64,000 nt of DNA from Aurelia coerulea (Eukaryota; Cnidaria; Scyphozoa; Semaeostomeae; Ulmaridae). The DNA lies in contig CM076943.1 of NCBI GenBank assembly GCA_039566865.1, positions 33,798,663 through 33,862,662 on the forward strand. Reading direction: 5' to 3'. The notes beneath the pieces were generated by a model, which was given only the letters and a program-made list of their open reading frames with translations, did not search any database and was not told the DNA's origin. The position numbers and the translations under genes were made by a program. This document shows positions 1 to 10,388 of this stretch, one piece after another; within the stretch, counting starts at the first letter, position 1; each line of letters begins with the position of its first letter.

Positions 1-2422
1 GACCCCTGTGGAACCCCACAAGAGATTTTGAGTAGGCCAGAGTTAAAATCATTTATGCTTACATACTGTTCACGCTCTGAAAGGTATGATTTAAACCAAT
101 CTAAAGCACAACCTCCAATTCCATAGTGCTCCATCTTAGAAAGTAGGATTTGATGATTGACAGTGTCAAAGGCTTTTTGAAGGTCAATAAATACACCACA
201 ACCATATCTTTTATTATCTAAGCTATGTCTTATAGTTTCAGTCAAACTAATTAGAGCATGGTCTATTGAATGATTTTCCTGGAAACCAAATTGAAGGTCA
301 TACAAAATCTTGTGAAATTCTAGGAAGTTAAAGAGACGTTTATACATTGCTCTTTCAAATATCTTACTGAAAATAGAAAGTAAAGATATTGGGCGGTAAT
401 TAGAAGCCTGCTGGTGATCACCCTTTTTGAATATGGTAATAACTTTAGCAATTTTGAGCTTGTCTGGAAAAACTCCTGACTCAAATGACTGATTAACCAT
501 TTGAGCTAGGAAAGGCGATAGAGAGGGGCCAAGAATTTTGAGCAGTCTAATTGGTATGCTGTTTGGACCAACAGATTTAGCTGGATTCAAAGCCGCAATA
601 AGATCGTCAATTTCATAACGTGTGACTGGGGAAAGAAAGATTGAACTTGAATTTCTGTCTGACATATAGGCAAGAGGTGATTTCAAGGGTTTGGGGATTT
701 TATCAGTAATATTTTCAGCTACGTTAACAAAGTAATCATTAAAAATATTTGACATGTGCGTTGGATCAGAGGTGATATTTCCATTGCTATCTTTGATCTT
801 TTTAACAGAAGAAGAGGAAGAACTTTTCACACTTATAATAGATTTAATACCTGACCATAAAAGTTTCATGTTTTGTTTATTGGTAAGAAAATAATTTTGG
901 AAGTAGGCAATTTTACTGTTTTTCAATTCCAAAACTACACGATTGCGAAACTTTTTATATAATGATTTTTTAACATCAGTGTTATCCTTTTAACATCAGT
1001 GTGACTACGAAAGATTTTATCACGTAATCTCATTATTTTCAAGATTCTACCATTTATCCATGGCCTAGCTTTTAATTTGATGGCTTTCTTATTTAGCTTT
1101 TTAATGGGAGCATGCTTCTCTGACAGTGAAAAGATCTCTTTCAAAAGTTTACTGAATTTATAGTTTACATCTAATGTGTTATCATTAACAAAATCAAGGT
1201 TGATGGAATTTAAATCTTCAATGCAATTTACCTCATTGAAATTAGTGAAATCATGTTTATAGTGACTAGCATTTAACATATCAAGTTTTAAATTCTTGAT
1301 GATTAGAATTTGAGGAAAATGATCAGAAATTTGGGTTAGGATGTTACCACTGGTAATATTGAATTCAACTGCATTTGTAAATATATTATCAATTAATGTA
1401 GAGGTTTGGTCAGAAATTCTAGATGGGTGAAAAATACATGGCATAAAATTGTTAGAGAAGAAATTATTGGCAAAATCACAAGTTTGAGTGTCTGAATTAT
1501 AGTTGAGAAGGTTAACATTAAAGTCGCCCATTATAAAAGCAAGTTTATTAGATTGAGTTATGTTTGATAAAATATTGTTAAGGTGAAGTGTTAGGCCATC
1601 TATATCAGAACTTGGATGTCTGTAAACACAACAAAACAGCAGATTCTTTTCATTTTTGCGATCAACCTCAATCCAAACAGTTTCAAAATCATCATGACTG
1701 CAGTCAAGATCTTTCCTTGGTGAAGGGGACAGGCTGGATTTGACATAGATCCCAGCACCACCATTCTGGCTATGAGACCTAGTAAAGACAAAATCATATC
1801 CTGGAATCTCAATATTAGTTGCAATTAGATTCTCAAATGAATCCCATGTTTCAGACACACCTATAACATCAAAACTTTGATTCAAGTTAGTTGCTAGGCT
1901 AATTAGCTCATCAAGATGAAGGGAAAGGCTCCGTATATTTGAATGAAAAATAGAAAGCTCATCACGAGAAGAAGATTTAGAAAAAGATTTGGACAACTCT
2001 TGCAAAGAAAAGTAGTGAGAGTCAATATTTTGCGGCATCTGCTCATCAATATCATAGTCACCTAGATTTGGCAGATTGGTAAGCCTTGAACATACATCAA
2101 ACGTTGGTATTGTGTCACTAAAAGAGGGGGTATCCAAAAAAAAGATATTTGCAAAAACATCATCAGACACACTACAAAAAGGGAACGTTTCTTCACGTTC
2201 CTTTGTTGAGCATTTAGCACATAGCCATGGACTGTCCTTACCCTCCTTAACTAAAGTGTTATATTCATTCACACTTGTCCCATTGCATTTAATATGATTC
2301 CAAAAATTGCATCTCATGCAGAATAACCGTCTGAAATTCACATTGACATTTTTATGACAAAAACCACATGGATCCTTAGGGGCTTTTGGTTGATTCTTTG
2401 CTAGGCAATTAGGCATTGGCAA
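1..2422 (-). pseudogene. Non-LTR retrotransposon ORF2: PHD finger, endonuclease, reverse transcriptase (frameshifted, cut by window edge)
   Basis: Read on the minus strand, 2422 to 935 is open for 495 codons. Residues about 19-71 form a PHD-type zinc finger (CGFC, CMRC, an H..C pair, CAKC). An APE-type endonuclease follows, with HSNIRSL, SETW, MGDFN, LIDNIF and SDH motifs. The product would nick target DNA and prime reverse transcription. The frame is lost near 1003 at a 20-bp tandem duplication, and RT coding resumes in another frame from about 990 down to 1. Visible there are NYRPISLLSIFS, a DLQKAFD motif A and, at the edge, the start of GVPQG. The catalytic YADD region lies outside the window. 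This is a CR1/L2/Jockey-like LINE; the exact clade is uncertain. Confidence 0.88.
968..1002. repeat. 20-bp tandem duplication breaking the LINE reading frame
   Basis: The 15-mer TTTTAACATCAGTGT occurs at 968-982 and again at 988-1002, an offset of 20 bp. Twenty is not a multiple of three, and the endonuclease frame ends just after it. Counting out one 20-bp unit puts the endonuclease and RT parts in one frame. Confidence 0.8.
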
Positions 2423-2547
2423 TGTGATTATCTAAAACAAATGAAGCAACAGAGCTGAAAAAAAAATCCATGAAAATAGTGATAGAAACACAACAAGAGT
2501 TTGGAAGTTCACTGTTCACATTCTTAGTGAAGAAGATTACTTCCCTC

Positions 2548-3189
2548 TCAGTCCTTGTCACTGGAAACTGTGTTGAAAAAAACTTCATTTTCTGCGGAAG
2601 AATTGGCAGCATTATCAGGCTCTACATTGGGAGTGGTATTCCATGCCCCACCACGGCGACCATGCCACTCATTTCTTTTGTTGCGAAAAACAAGACGATC
2701 CACTACAAAGAAGGCATCTTTCCCTTGACTTCTTGCTGCCTGCAAAGCAGGAATTTGGCTACGTCTGCGGTCCAGTGTTCTTTGTGAAAAATCACTGTAG
2801 AACCTCAAGCCATCTGGTTTAATTTCCCTTGCCTTCTTCACGATATTTTCCTTTACCTTCCATGATTCAATCTTAGCCACAATGGGTCTAGGCCCATTAT
2901 TTGAACGTGTGCCGTCCCGTTGTCGTTGACGTTGTCTACCATCATCGTTAAAACGAATTCCAATTCTATGGGCACGTTCAATCTTTATTTCATCGTCAAT
3001 CCCAAGTTTATCTTTAATTGCTTCCTTTACTTTAGATTCGGTGTCATCCCACGACTTTTCATCATCATCTTCTGGGATCCCAAATATTTTGACGTTGTTT
3101 CGCCTGGACTGATTCTCCAAGTATTCAATATTACGAGCGAGGTCTTCGACACCATCCCCAATATCCATTTCAATTTGTTTGGTATTCAA
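2548..3189 (-). CDS. L1-like ORF1 RNA-binding protein of the same LINE
   Basis: 213 codons. The N-terminal 30 residues are helical and resemble a coiled-coil end (YLENQSRRNN). An ORF1p-type RRM follows (VKIFGIPE, IERAHRIG, RPIVAKI), then a C-terminal domain with basic stretches (LDRRRSQIPAL, VFRNKRN). Such proteins bind the element RNA and chaperone reverse transcription. It lies just upstream of ORF2 on the same strand with a gap of about 125 bp, so the two probably belong to one element. The 5' end is lost at the junction with the plus-strand RTE element, so the true N-terminus and most of the coiled coil are missing. Confidence 0.75.
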   Translation of the reverse strand: MNTKQIEMDIGDGVEDLARNIEYLENQSRRNNVKIFGIPEDDDEKSWDDTESKVKEAIKDKLGIDDEIKIERAHRIGIRFNDDGRQRQRQRDGTRSNNGPRPIVAKIESWKVKENIVKKAREIKPDGLRFYSDFSQRTLDRRRSQIPALQAARSQGKDAFFVVDRLVFRNKRNEWHGRRGGAWNTTPNVEPDNAANSSAENEVFFNTVSSDKD

Positions 3190-3211
3190 GAAATAACTGT
3201 ATTCAAGAAAT
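3183..3211. repeat. 17-bp-offset direct repeat at the junction of two LINEs
   Basis: TATTCAAGAAAT occurs at 3183-3194 and 3200-3211, exactly where minus-strand ORF1 coding gives way to plus-strand RTE coding. It may be a short target duplication or a microhomology-mediated duplication at the 5' junction of the truncated RTE copy. Confidence 0.5.
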
Positions 3212-6008
3212 GAAAAGATTTGACATTGATATCCTAGGCATAGCAGAGACTAGATGGATAGATTCAGGTGTGATAGATAAAGATCATCATGTAATGCATT
3301 TCTCAGGAGGACAAAAACATGCAAACGGTGTAGGCATCATAATAAAGAAGAGATGGTCAAAATCAGTTCAAGGCTTTATCCCTATATCAGATAGAGTGAT
3401 GATGTTAAAAATTGAAGGAAAACCTTTTAATGTTGTAATTGTACAATGCTATGCACCAACGCAAGATCATAGTGAAGAAGAAATTGAAGAATATTACAAT
3501 CAGATACAAGAATGCTTGAAGTTCGTTAAAAGCACTGATGTTCTTATTGTGATGGGAGATTGGAACGCTAAAGTAGGAAAGGAACAAACTGGTCATATAA
3601 CGGGCAAATTTGGTCAGGGAGATAGAAATTCAAGAGGAGAGAGACTAATCCAGTTCTGCCAAGAAGAGAATTTAGTTGTCACTAACACATTTTACCAACA
3701 CCACAAACGTAGGCTATACACATGGATGAGCCCTGGTGATCAACATCGTAATCAGATTGACTTCATTTTAGTAAAAACCCGTTTCAAAAATCATGTCAAA
3801 GATGTTCGCACATATCCAGGGGCAGATGTAATGTCAGACCACAATCTTCTTGTCACAAAGCTAAAACTTAAGCTGAAAATACCAGAGAAGTCCCAGCAGC
3901 AGTACAGTTATGAAGTAAATTTATTAAAACAAGATAGATATAGAGAGCAGTTTGCAATCGAAGTTCGAAATAGTTTTGATGCTCTGATAGTCGAAGAATT
4001 AGAACAATATGAAAATGACGAGAATAGACTAAGCCAACAGTGGAATAATTTTAAAGGTAGTATCATTGCAGCGCAAGCCAAGGTACTTCCTAAGAAAAAA
4101 AGAAAGAAAGACAAGATATGGATGACCGAGGATATACTAGAAATGATGAACGAGAGAAGGGATAAGAAAGGAACTCCAGAATATAAGAAAATAGACGATC
4201 TAATTAAAAAAAGATGCAAGGAACGCAAAGAAGAGTGGTACAATTCATTATGTAAAGAAGTAGAAGACCTTGAAAGGTCTCATAAAGTCAGGGAAATGCA
4301 TGAAAAAGTAAAAGAAATGACGGACAGGAAGAGAGGAATCAAAACGTCAAGTGGATGTATCAAGGACCGGAACGGTCGTGTCCTATTTGACAAAAAGGAA
4401 GTTGCACAGCGATGGGTAGAATATATCAAAAAACTGTATGATGATGAAAATAGGTCAGATTTGGTAAACAGGCAGGTAGACGAGGGACCAAAATTAATAA
4501 AGGAGGAGATTATGTTTGCGATAAAAGAAATAAAGACAGGAAAAGCAGCAGGGGCAGACAGTGTGATGATAGAGCATTTAAAGGCTTTAGATGATACGTC
4601 CTTAAACATTTTAGTAAAAATTTGTCAAGAGGTTTACAAAACGGGTTTTACGCCTCGTGATCTCACCCATGCTCTTTTCATCAAACTGCCAAAGAAGAAG
4701 AAGACGCTTGAATGCTCAGAACATAGAAAAATCAGTTTAATAAGCCATGTAACCAAAGTCATACTAAAAGTGATCTTGAAAAGAAACGAGAAAGCAATAG
4801 AGCAAGAAATTGAAGAAACTCAGTCAGGGTTCTGTTCAGGTGTAGGAACAAGAGAAGGGATACTAAATCTAAGGCTGATATTCGATAGATATCTAGAAGT
4901 AAGAAAGGATGTGTTTGTTTGCTACATTGACTACGAAAAAGCTTTTGACAGGGTCTATCATGATCAACTAATAAGCAAGTTAAAATCGTGCGATATAGAT
5001 GCAATGGATCTGAAATTGATACAAAACCTTTATTGGAATCAGACAGCCAGTATAAAGTTGGAAGATGGAGAATTAGACAGTTTCAATATCAAAAGAGGAG
5101 TGAGACAGGGATGTATACTGTCGCCAAAATTATTCAATTTATATACAGAAGATATATTCAAGGAAGCCGAAAAGTTACCTGGTGTAAACATTGGAGGGAG
5201 AAATATAACAAATCTTAGGTATGCAGATGACACTGCCTTGATTGCGGAGTCGGTACAGAGTCTACAACTGATAATAGATGTGGTTAAAACAGAAAGTATG
5301 AAGAAAGGTCTGAAAATGAATATAAAGAAGACAAAACAATGGTAATCACTCGAGATACAGAGAATCCAAAAATCGATATAAGGGTGGATGGAACTACTCT
5401 AGAGCAAGTGGAAACATTTAAGTACTTGGGGCAAACGATTACATCGGATGGTAGAACAGATACTGCGATACGACAACGTATAGAAATCGCAAGACAGTCT
5501 TTCCTAAATATGAGTGATGTTTTAACATCAAGGAACATTGAGATCGAGACAAGAAAACGCTTAGACAGATGCTACGTTTTGTCAACACTTTTGTATGCAA
5601 GTGAAACCTGGACGCTTAACGCTGATACACGGAAGAAAATAAACAGTTTTGAAATGTGGATGTATAGAAAAATGCTTAAGATCACATACACAAGTCACAC
5701 TACAAATGAGGAGGCTTTAAAACGTGTCAATGAAAAAAGTTTGTCACTAGAGAAGAACAAAAAAATGAGAAAAACGCAACATTTTGGTCATTTAATAAGA
5801 AAAGATAAAATGCAAAAACTTTTATTGGAAGGAAGGGTGTGTGCAAAAAGAACAAGGTGACGTCCCGGTAAAACGTGGATGAAGAACATCATGGAATGGA
5901 CAAAGTTAAACTTTGAGCAATGCATAAGAGGAGCTGAAGACCGTGACTACTGGAGAGGATTAACGACGAATCTTCCAGATGAAGCTGTCACCGAATGATG
6001 ATGATGAA
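3195..6008 (+). mobile_element. 5'-truncated RTE-type non-LTR retrotransposon
   Basis: One plus-strand endonuclease-RT coding region runs from the junction near 3195 to a stop at 5996-5998 and ends in a short TGATGATGATGA run (5995-6006). RTE/BovB elements typically end in such short 3' repeats instead of poly(A). The start is missing, since coding begins in the middle of the endonuclease N-terminus. Confidence 0.8.
3210..5998 (+). pseudogene. RTE endonuclease-reverse transcriptase (one frameshift, one internal stop)
   Basis: The first frame (3210-5345, 711 codons) holds the endonuclease: GIAETRW, MGDWNAKVG, NQIDFI and MSDHN. The RT follows with DYEKAFDRV (motif A), GVRQGCILSP (motif B) and YADDTAL (motif C), all with intact catalytic residues. 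Near 5340 a 1-nt shift moves coding to the frame of 5339-5998, which carries the thumb and C-terminus (FKYLGQTI, LYASETWTL). An in-frame TGA lies at 5858-5860, inside a basic RGRP-like segment, and coding then continues to 5998. The GVRQGC form and the terminal TGATGA run support RTE. The copy is probably dead. Confidence 0.88.
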
Positions 6009-6623
6009 TTAAAATATTTTTGACTGCCTGTTTGTCGAGAAATTGGTAATGTTGTGGAAACTCTCTTGAGCAAGGTCAAAATCTCATGAAATCATCATTG
6101 AATAACGTGAATGCAAAGCTTCACTTACCTTCAAGGATTAAAATGCAGAGATATGTCCCAAATATTGGGTTCCCATGAATTTAAGGGGGGAGGGACATTT
6201 ATCATGTAATGTAACTACATAACTCATTGACCGAATAAACTTATCAGTTATTCTACAAAGGAGTCACAGAAAAGATCTTTGCAGAGAATGATCTATTGGG
6301 GATATGAGGCAGTTTCTTCTAGGTCAAATGTTAGCCTTCAACATGAATTTTAAAATGTACAACTAACTTGCAATTTGTCAGTTGATTGAAGATCAGGAAA
6401 CGTTCTAGTGGGCGAAATTTTGAGATACAAAATCGAAACTCAGCCAAACTTTGACTTGATAGAACGTCAAATGGTAGATTGAACAACAACGTTCAGGAAC
6501 TCAAAAGCTGAAAAAAGTCATTTATGCACGAGTGTCTAGAACCGAATCAATACATCTTTTATCTCTCCAGTAGTAAAGTTGTACTGTCTTCCAGCCGAAT
6601 TGGATGTTGTATTGCACAGCTAC
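6009..6623. other. No recognisable gene
   Basis: 615 bp between the RTE tail and the duplicated segment. No open frame with recognisable motifs, no terminal repeats and no RNA gene seen on either strand. Confidence 0.5.
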
Positions 6624-7545
6624 ATGATGCTCAACTTCCAAAGGTACGGACTACGTCATTTGGAATTGAGAGCATAACCTACCTTGGAAATAAACTGTGG
6701 CAACCATTACCGCTAAAAATAAAACAATCCAATACCCTTCCTATTTTCAAAATATAAGAAACACGTAAGAAAGTTTTGGTAGCAAAATGGCCCAAAAATT
6801 TAAGAAACTGCCTACCAGCCCGGACCTTAGTTTCTTATAAAAAAATGAGTGTATTCGCGGGCATCTAATTTGAGACGAGCAGTCACGAAAATAACCTCTG
6901 TGCAGAATCGTATGCATGAAGATGTTTTGGTTCAGTGTGGTCACGTGCCTTCCCCAGTCAATGGTGCCATTGTTTGCTGAGATTCTGCACCGTTCCTCAA
7001 CTTCACCTGCGACATTTGCATCTGTAGCTGTGTAGGAGGGAGGTCCTTCTGGGTCCTTCTACCTTCAGTGATGCTGCGAATACTACCCTCTGTGCAGGCC
7101 GCCGGTTACATCATCCTCTAAAGTTGACTTATTTGCATAATGAGTGCTATCAATAAGTGGCTAATGATGCGTTCGTTCTAGAAAACGATTGTTTTAACAT
7201 AATTAAGCTGCTACTGAAGTCAAGAACGTGCCAATTCTGGGTAAATTTGTTGTTGTGCCAGGGTAAACATCATGGTAATTTATCCATCTTATGGTGTCAA
7301 ATCTGTCTAACATGAAATAAGCCGACGTCAAATGTTGCTATAGGATCGCGGGAAACTTCTGTCTTGTATGCGCTTTATGTGCGCTTTCTTTATTTCAGTG
7401 CCAATTAGCAGAGATAAAACGTTAATCAATCGCTTTAACGAGCGTGACGGAAGTGGGTTACTTACTTACTTTCTTTCTTTCTTTCTTTCTGACAGCCTGA
7501 CATCGAAGCCCCTTCTTAGATTACAAAGTTGGACTTTGTAATCAA
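6624..7545 (+). repeat. 0.92-kb duplicated segment, copy 1 (LINE 3' coding piece plus inserted sequence)
   Basis: Nearly identical to 22294-23223, with scattered single-base differences. The first about 130 bp are the end of a LINE RT ORF (AQLPKVRTTSFGIES to LPIFKI). The rest is the same non-coding block that interrupts LINE B. It contains a (TTTC)n microsatellite (7463-7490) and ends in a hairpin of GATTACAAAGT with ACTTTGTAATC. Unlike copy 2, there is no LINE upstream: the match starts abruptly at 6624 and its right end abuts an unrelated LINE on the minus strand. Confidence 0.85.
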
Positions 7546-8660
7546 AAACGTCTCGAAAGTGTTATCATGGTTTTGAATAATTGCCAATACGTTTGGATGG
7601 TTTTCATATTTTGCAAGAATCAATTTGACAGCTTCATGATCATCGTTGATTCCGTAATTATCGGCCCCACTGCTAGGTTTTTTGCCACTAGATTTCTGAA
7701 CAATGTTTTTCTAATGGTCGTTAAAAACTTCTGTTAATTCCGCATCATTTGTCATCATTTTTTCGCCCTTAACTGATGTAATATTGCAATCAGATAGACC
7801 CCCTTTGTTGGAAAGGAAAGGTTTGACTAGGTTCCAAAAATCTTTGTTCGACATGAGGCCTTTACTAGTTGCCTTCTTAAAATGGTCTCTTATGGATTTT
7901 TTCCTCAAGGGAGCGCACTTATTGCGTTGTTTCTTGAATCTTGCTTTATTGTCATTGGTTAGACTGTTGATGAACTTTTTCTTCAAATTTGTTCTGACAT
8001 AGATTGCCTTTTTAAATTTTCTATTCATTGAAGGGGCATTCTTCCCTCTAAGGAATCTATTTTCAGCGGAGCATGCTTGTCAACAACTTTCCGAAACTTG
8101 ACTGTGAGGTCAGTGTACATACAGTTTGGGTCATCAACATTACAGTCCACACCAACATTTCTCACATCAAGCAAAATTTTATCTGAATCAAAATGTTTAA
8201 AGCTTCGATAAATAATCGTCTTGGGTTTAAGAGAAGGGATATGAGATTTCATCGTGGTAGCTATAAGGCCATGACAGTCACTCAGCCCGGTCTCATATAC
8301 AAAAGTCAACTGAAAGCTTCTTGGACGATTTGTAGGTATGACATCAATGGAAGATTGGCATTGTTTGGAAAAGCAAGTTTTATCCGTTACTAAATTGGAT
8401 AGCCAAAAAACATCACAGACAGACTTGAGCTTGTTGTAGCCAGGATGTTTCGTATCATGCGTATCTATGTTGATATCACCCATAATAATAATGTTATCGT
8501 ACTTGTCGAGAGCTACATTTACTGAATGGGGAATTTCTCCAAAAAATGATTCTAAATCTGAATCAGGTGGTCGATAAGTGCTAAACATAACCCATTTCTT
8601 CTTACATATAGTTAGCTCGATAGTAGGAATTTCAAAACAGGACACTCTTCCATACAATTC
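7546..8660 (-). pseudogene. LINE 'A' fragment: endonuclease and linker, frameshifted
   Basis: Minus-strand frames 8657-8025 and 8028-7711 join by a frameshift and coding similarity continues to about 7551. Endonuclease motifs: FSTYRPPDSDL, IIMGDININ-like (MGDINIDTHD) and a degenerate LSDCHG in place of SDH. The linker follows (RKFKKAIYVRT, FKKQRNKC, DFWNLVKPFLSNK). The 5' endonuclease and all of the RT are missing. The 3' side is cut off by the duplicated segment at 7545 and the 5' side abuts another LINE at about 8662. Confidence 0.8.
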
Positions 8661-8663
8661 CGT

Positions 8664-8928
8664 TTCTAATATATTGCATCCTGAGTGTTGTTTCTCGCGC
8701 GAATCTCTTTCAATGGAGCTTTCTCATCAATGACTGAAATAATCAATTGTAAGAAATGAGAATAAGCAGCATTGATATAAATAAACTCAGAGTATTTTGG
8801 GAATTCTTTCAGAAAAAGTTCTTTACTGTAATTTTTCATTGAACGGATTTTGATATAATCATGATCATGATTTTTGGCTCCAGTACTTTTCCTTGTACAG
8901 TAAATCATTTGGTGGTCAGATAAGGCTA
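8664..8928 (-). pseudogene. LINE 'E', downstream half (end of endonuclease and linker)
   Basis: The minus strand encodes ALSDHQMIYCTRKSTG, the SDH catalytic end of an APE endonuclease, and the linker IDEKAPLKEIRARNNTQ. The upstream half of the same LINE is at 26662-27410, on the same strand and ending in ...SQHGVLN. The two halves meet codon to codon across the 17.7-kb insertion between them. Confidence 0.8.
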
Positions 8929-9149
8929 CAATCAGTTGCAAAATTGTTGAGCCATTCTAAAAAACAAGACTTTCTTGGCATTGTGCCCCCCCCCTCCCCC
9001 CTTTGCAATGTTGAAATCAGTCGGAAAAGTTGTAAATCGTTAGTTGCCAACAGAAAAGTCGCGTTTGTTTCCAATCAACATTGCAACGGGGGGAGGGGGG
9101 CAAAAAACCTTATTTCTTGTCAATGGCTCAACAATTTTGCAACTGATTG
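8929..9149. repeat. Left terminal palindrome
   Basis: The outer 28 bp (from CAATCAGTTGC to GAGCCATT) are the exact reverse complement of the last 28 bp. Further in, a C-rich tract (about 8987-9003) followed by TTTGCAATGTTGA pairs with TCAACATTGCAACG and a G-rich tract (about 9085-9101). The centre, about 60 bases, is unpaired. Single strands could fold into a long hairpin. Confidence 0.88.
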
Positions 9150-9905
9150 TCTGAAAATGGTCAAACATTAAATGCGAGTAATTCACATGCACATTTGAAT
9201 TTTTCAACCAATTTTGGAGATCAACAAGAGTTTGGTTGGATTCACGCATGCATGTTGTTTAGACTCGCTTTCGAGCAGCAATAAAGCATTTGGAGGCTTA
9301 ACAAAAATGGACGATTTTTCGTAAAATCGACGTGTTTTGTCGTTCATATAAAAAAGGGGCGTGGCACTATCTAATTCACGCAAGAAAGCCAATACTATCG
9401 ACATATTCTCTGAACACCTTAGGCCAGTGAAAAATGTCTATAAGAGGGCATGTTATGAGGATGCTCTTAAATTAAAAACAATTTTCTCTGGAATTTGATT
9501 CCTCTCATTATTATCAGTGCAAAATTCACTACCAGAAATACATACAGTAAATGCTTACATCAAAAAATTATGCCACAAAATGTAGTGAGTGCATCAGGAA
9601 ACTTTTCCGTGACGTTTTTGACTAAAAGAATAAAATTTTTTGTAGATGAGTGTCTATTGCTCATTTTTTAAGGGAACAGTGAACAAAAGTAAAATCGGGG
9701 AAATTTAACAGGAAAATGTGTTGTATTGAATTGAGACATATGCCGATTTTACAATCTCGCTTGCAAAAATTTTGCAATTCATATTCAAAAAATTAATTGG
9801 ATTTCCTTTCAACATCTCTTAAAAAATTCTTTTGAAATGGTTTTGTTCAAATATAAAGCGCGAGATTTGAAATCTTGAATTAAATTCGTTGACATCACCT
9901 TCAAA
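9150..9905. other. Leader region of the HUH element
   Basis: AT-rich and without an open frame. It lies between the left terminal palindrome and the Rep-like start codon and contains the TATA-like box at 9852. I found no further stem-loop origin motif. Confidence 0.4.
9852..9858 (+). promoter_or_regulatory. TATA-like box upstream of the Rep-like gene
   Basis: TATAAAG lies 54 bp before the ATG at 9906. The ATG context (CAAAATGG) is favourable for eukaryotic initiation. Confidence 0.4.
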
Positions 9906-10388
9906 ATGGCAATACAACGTCTCGTTTATCTCGTCACTTATAGCCAAGCTGACTTGGAAAAGTCTCCTAATCGTGCAGAGTTCGCACAAATAATTGCAAA
10001 TGGTTTTGAAAGTAAAGGAGTGAGTGTAGTTCAATGGATTGTATCTCTTGAAGCTCACCAGGTGGAAGGGTATCACTATCACGTTGCCGTGAAGTTATCT
10101 CGTAGGATGAGATTTACCAAGGTTCGAAAAGCCATTTATGATCAACATACGATCAACGTTAATTTTTCTGAAGGTGAGGAAGGGGATACGTACTACTCGG
10201 CGTTCATGTACGTAAGAAAGCATGATGATGAGTATGTAACATCGCCAAACCACCCCGAAATGACAGCTCTTCCACAAGTCACTGATCGGGCGACAGCAAG
10301 CAGATGTAAGAAGGGGCGTAGTAACACCAAGGATGGCAAGAGAAAGCGTGATCGCATGTCTGATTTTGATTTGCTGACCATCGTTTAG
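9906..10388 (+). CDS. HUH endonuclease domain of a Rep-like protein (to an in-frame TAG)
   Basis: 160 codons. Motif I-like strand LVYLVTYSQAD (residues 6-16). Motif II GYHYHVAVKL supplies the two metal-binding histidines H57 and H59. Motif III YVRK supplies a single catalytic tyrosine, Y102, and K105. The tail is basic (KKGRSN, GKRKRDR). Proteins of this fold nick single-stranded origins, stay attached through the tyrosine and start rolling-circle or rolling-hairpin replication. The frame ends at TAG (10386-10388), but the same frame is open again at once and encodes the helicase. The gene is therefore one 1.3-kb unit with either a stop mutation or a read-through codon. The single-tyrosine HUH plus SF3 pairing fits CRESS/parvovirus-type Reps and not Helitrons, which carry a Pif1-type helicase. 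Confidence 0.85.
   Translation: MAIQRLVYLVTYSQADLEKSPNRAEFAQIIANGFESKGVSVVQWIVSLEAHQVEGYHYHVAVKLSRRMRFTKVRKAIYDQHTINVNFSEGEEGDTYYSAFMYVRKHDDEYVTSPNHPEMTALPQVTDRATASRCKKGRSNTKDGKRKRDRMSDFDLLTIV

Noticed and set aside
6624..7545. Helitron, because of the hairpin near the right end
   Set aside because: No TC start, no CTRR end after the hairpin, and no Helitron Rep/Pif1 gene.
8929..9149. Two independent MITE insertions instead of element ends
   Set aside because: Independent insertion does not explain why the outer flanks are complementary halves of one LINE while the inner flanks mirror each other.
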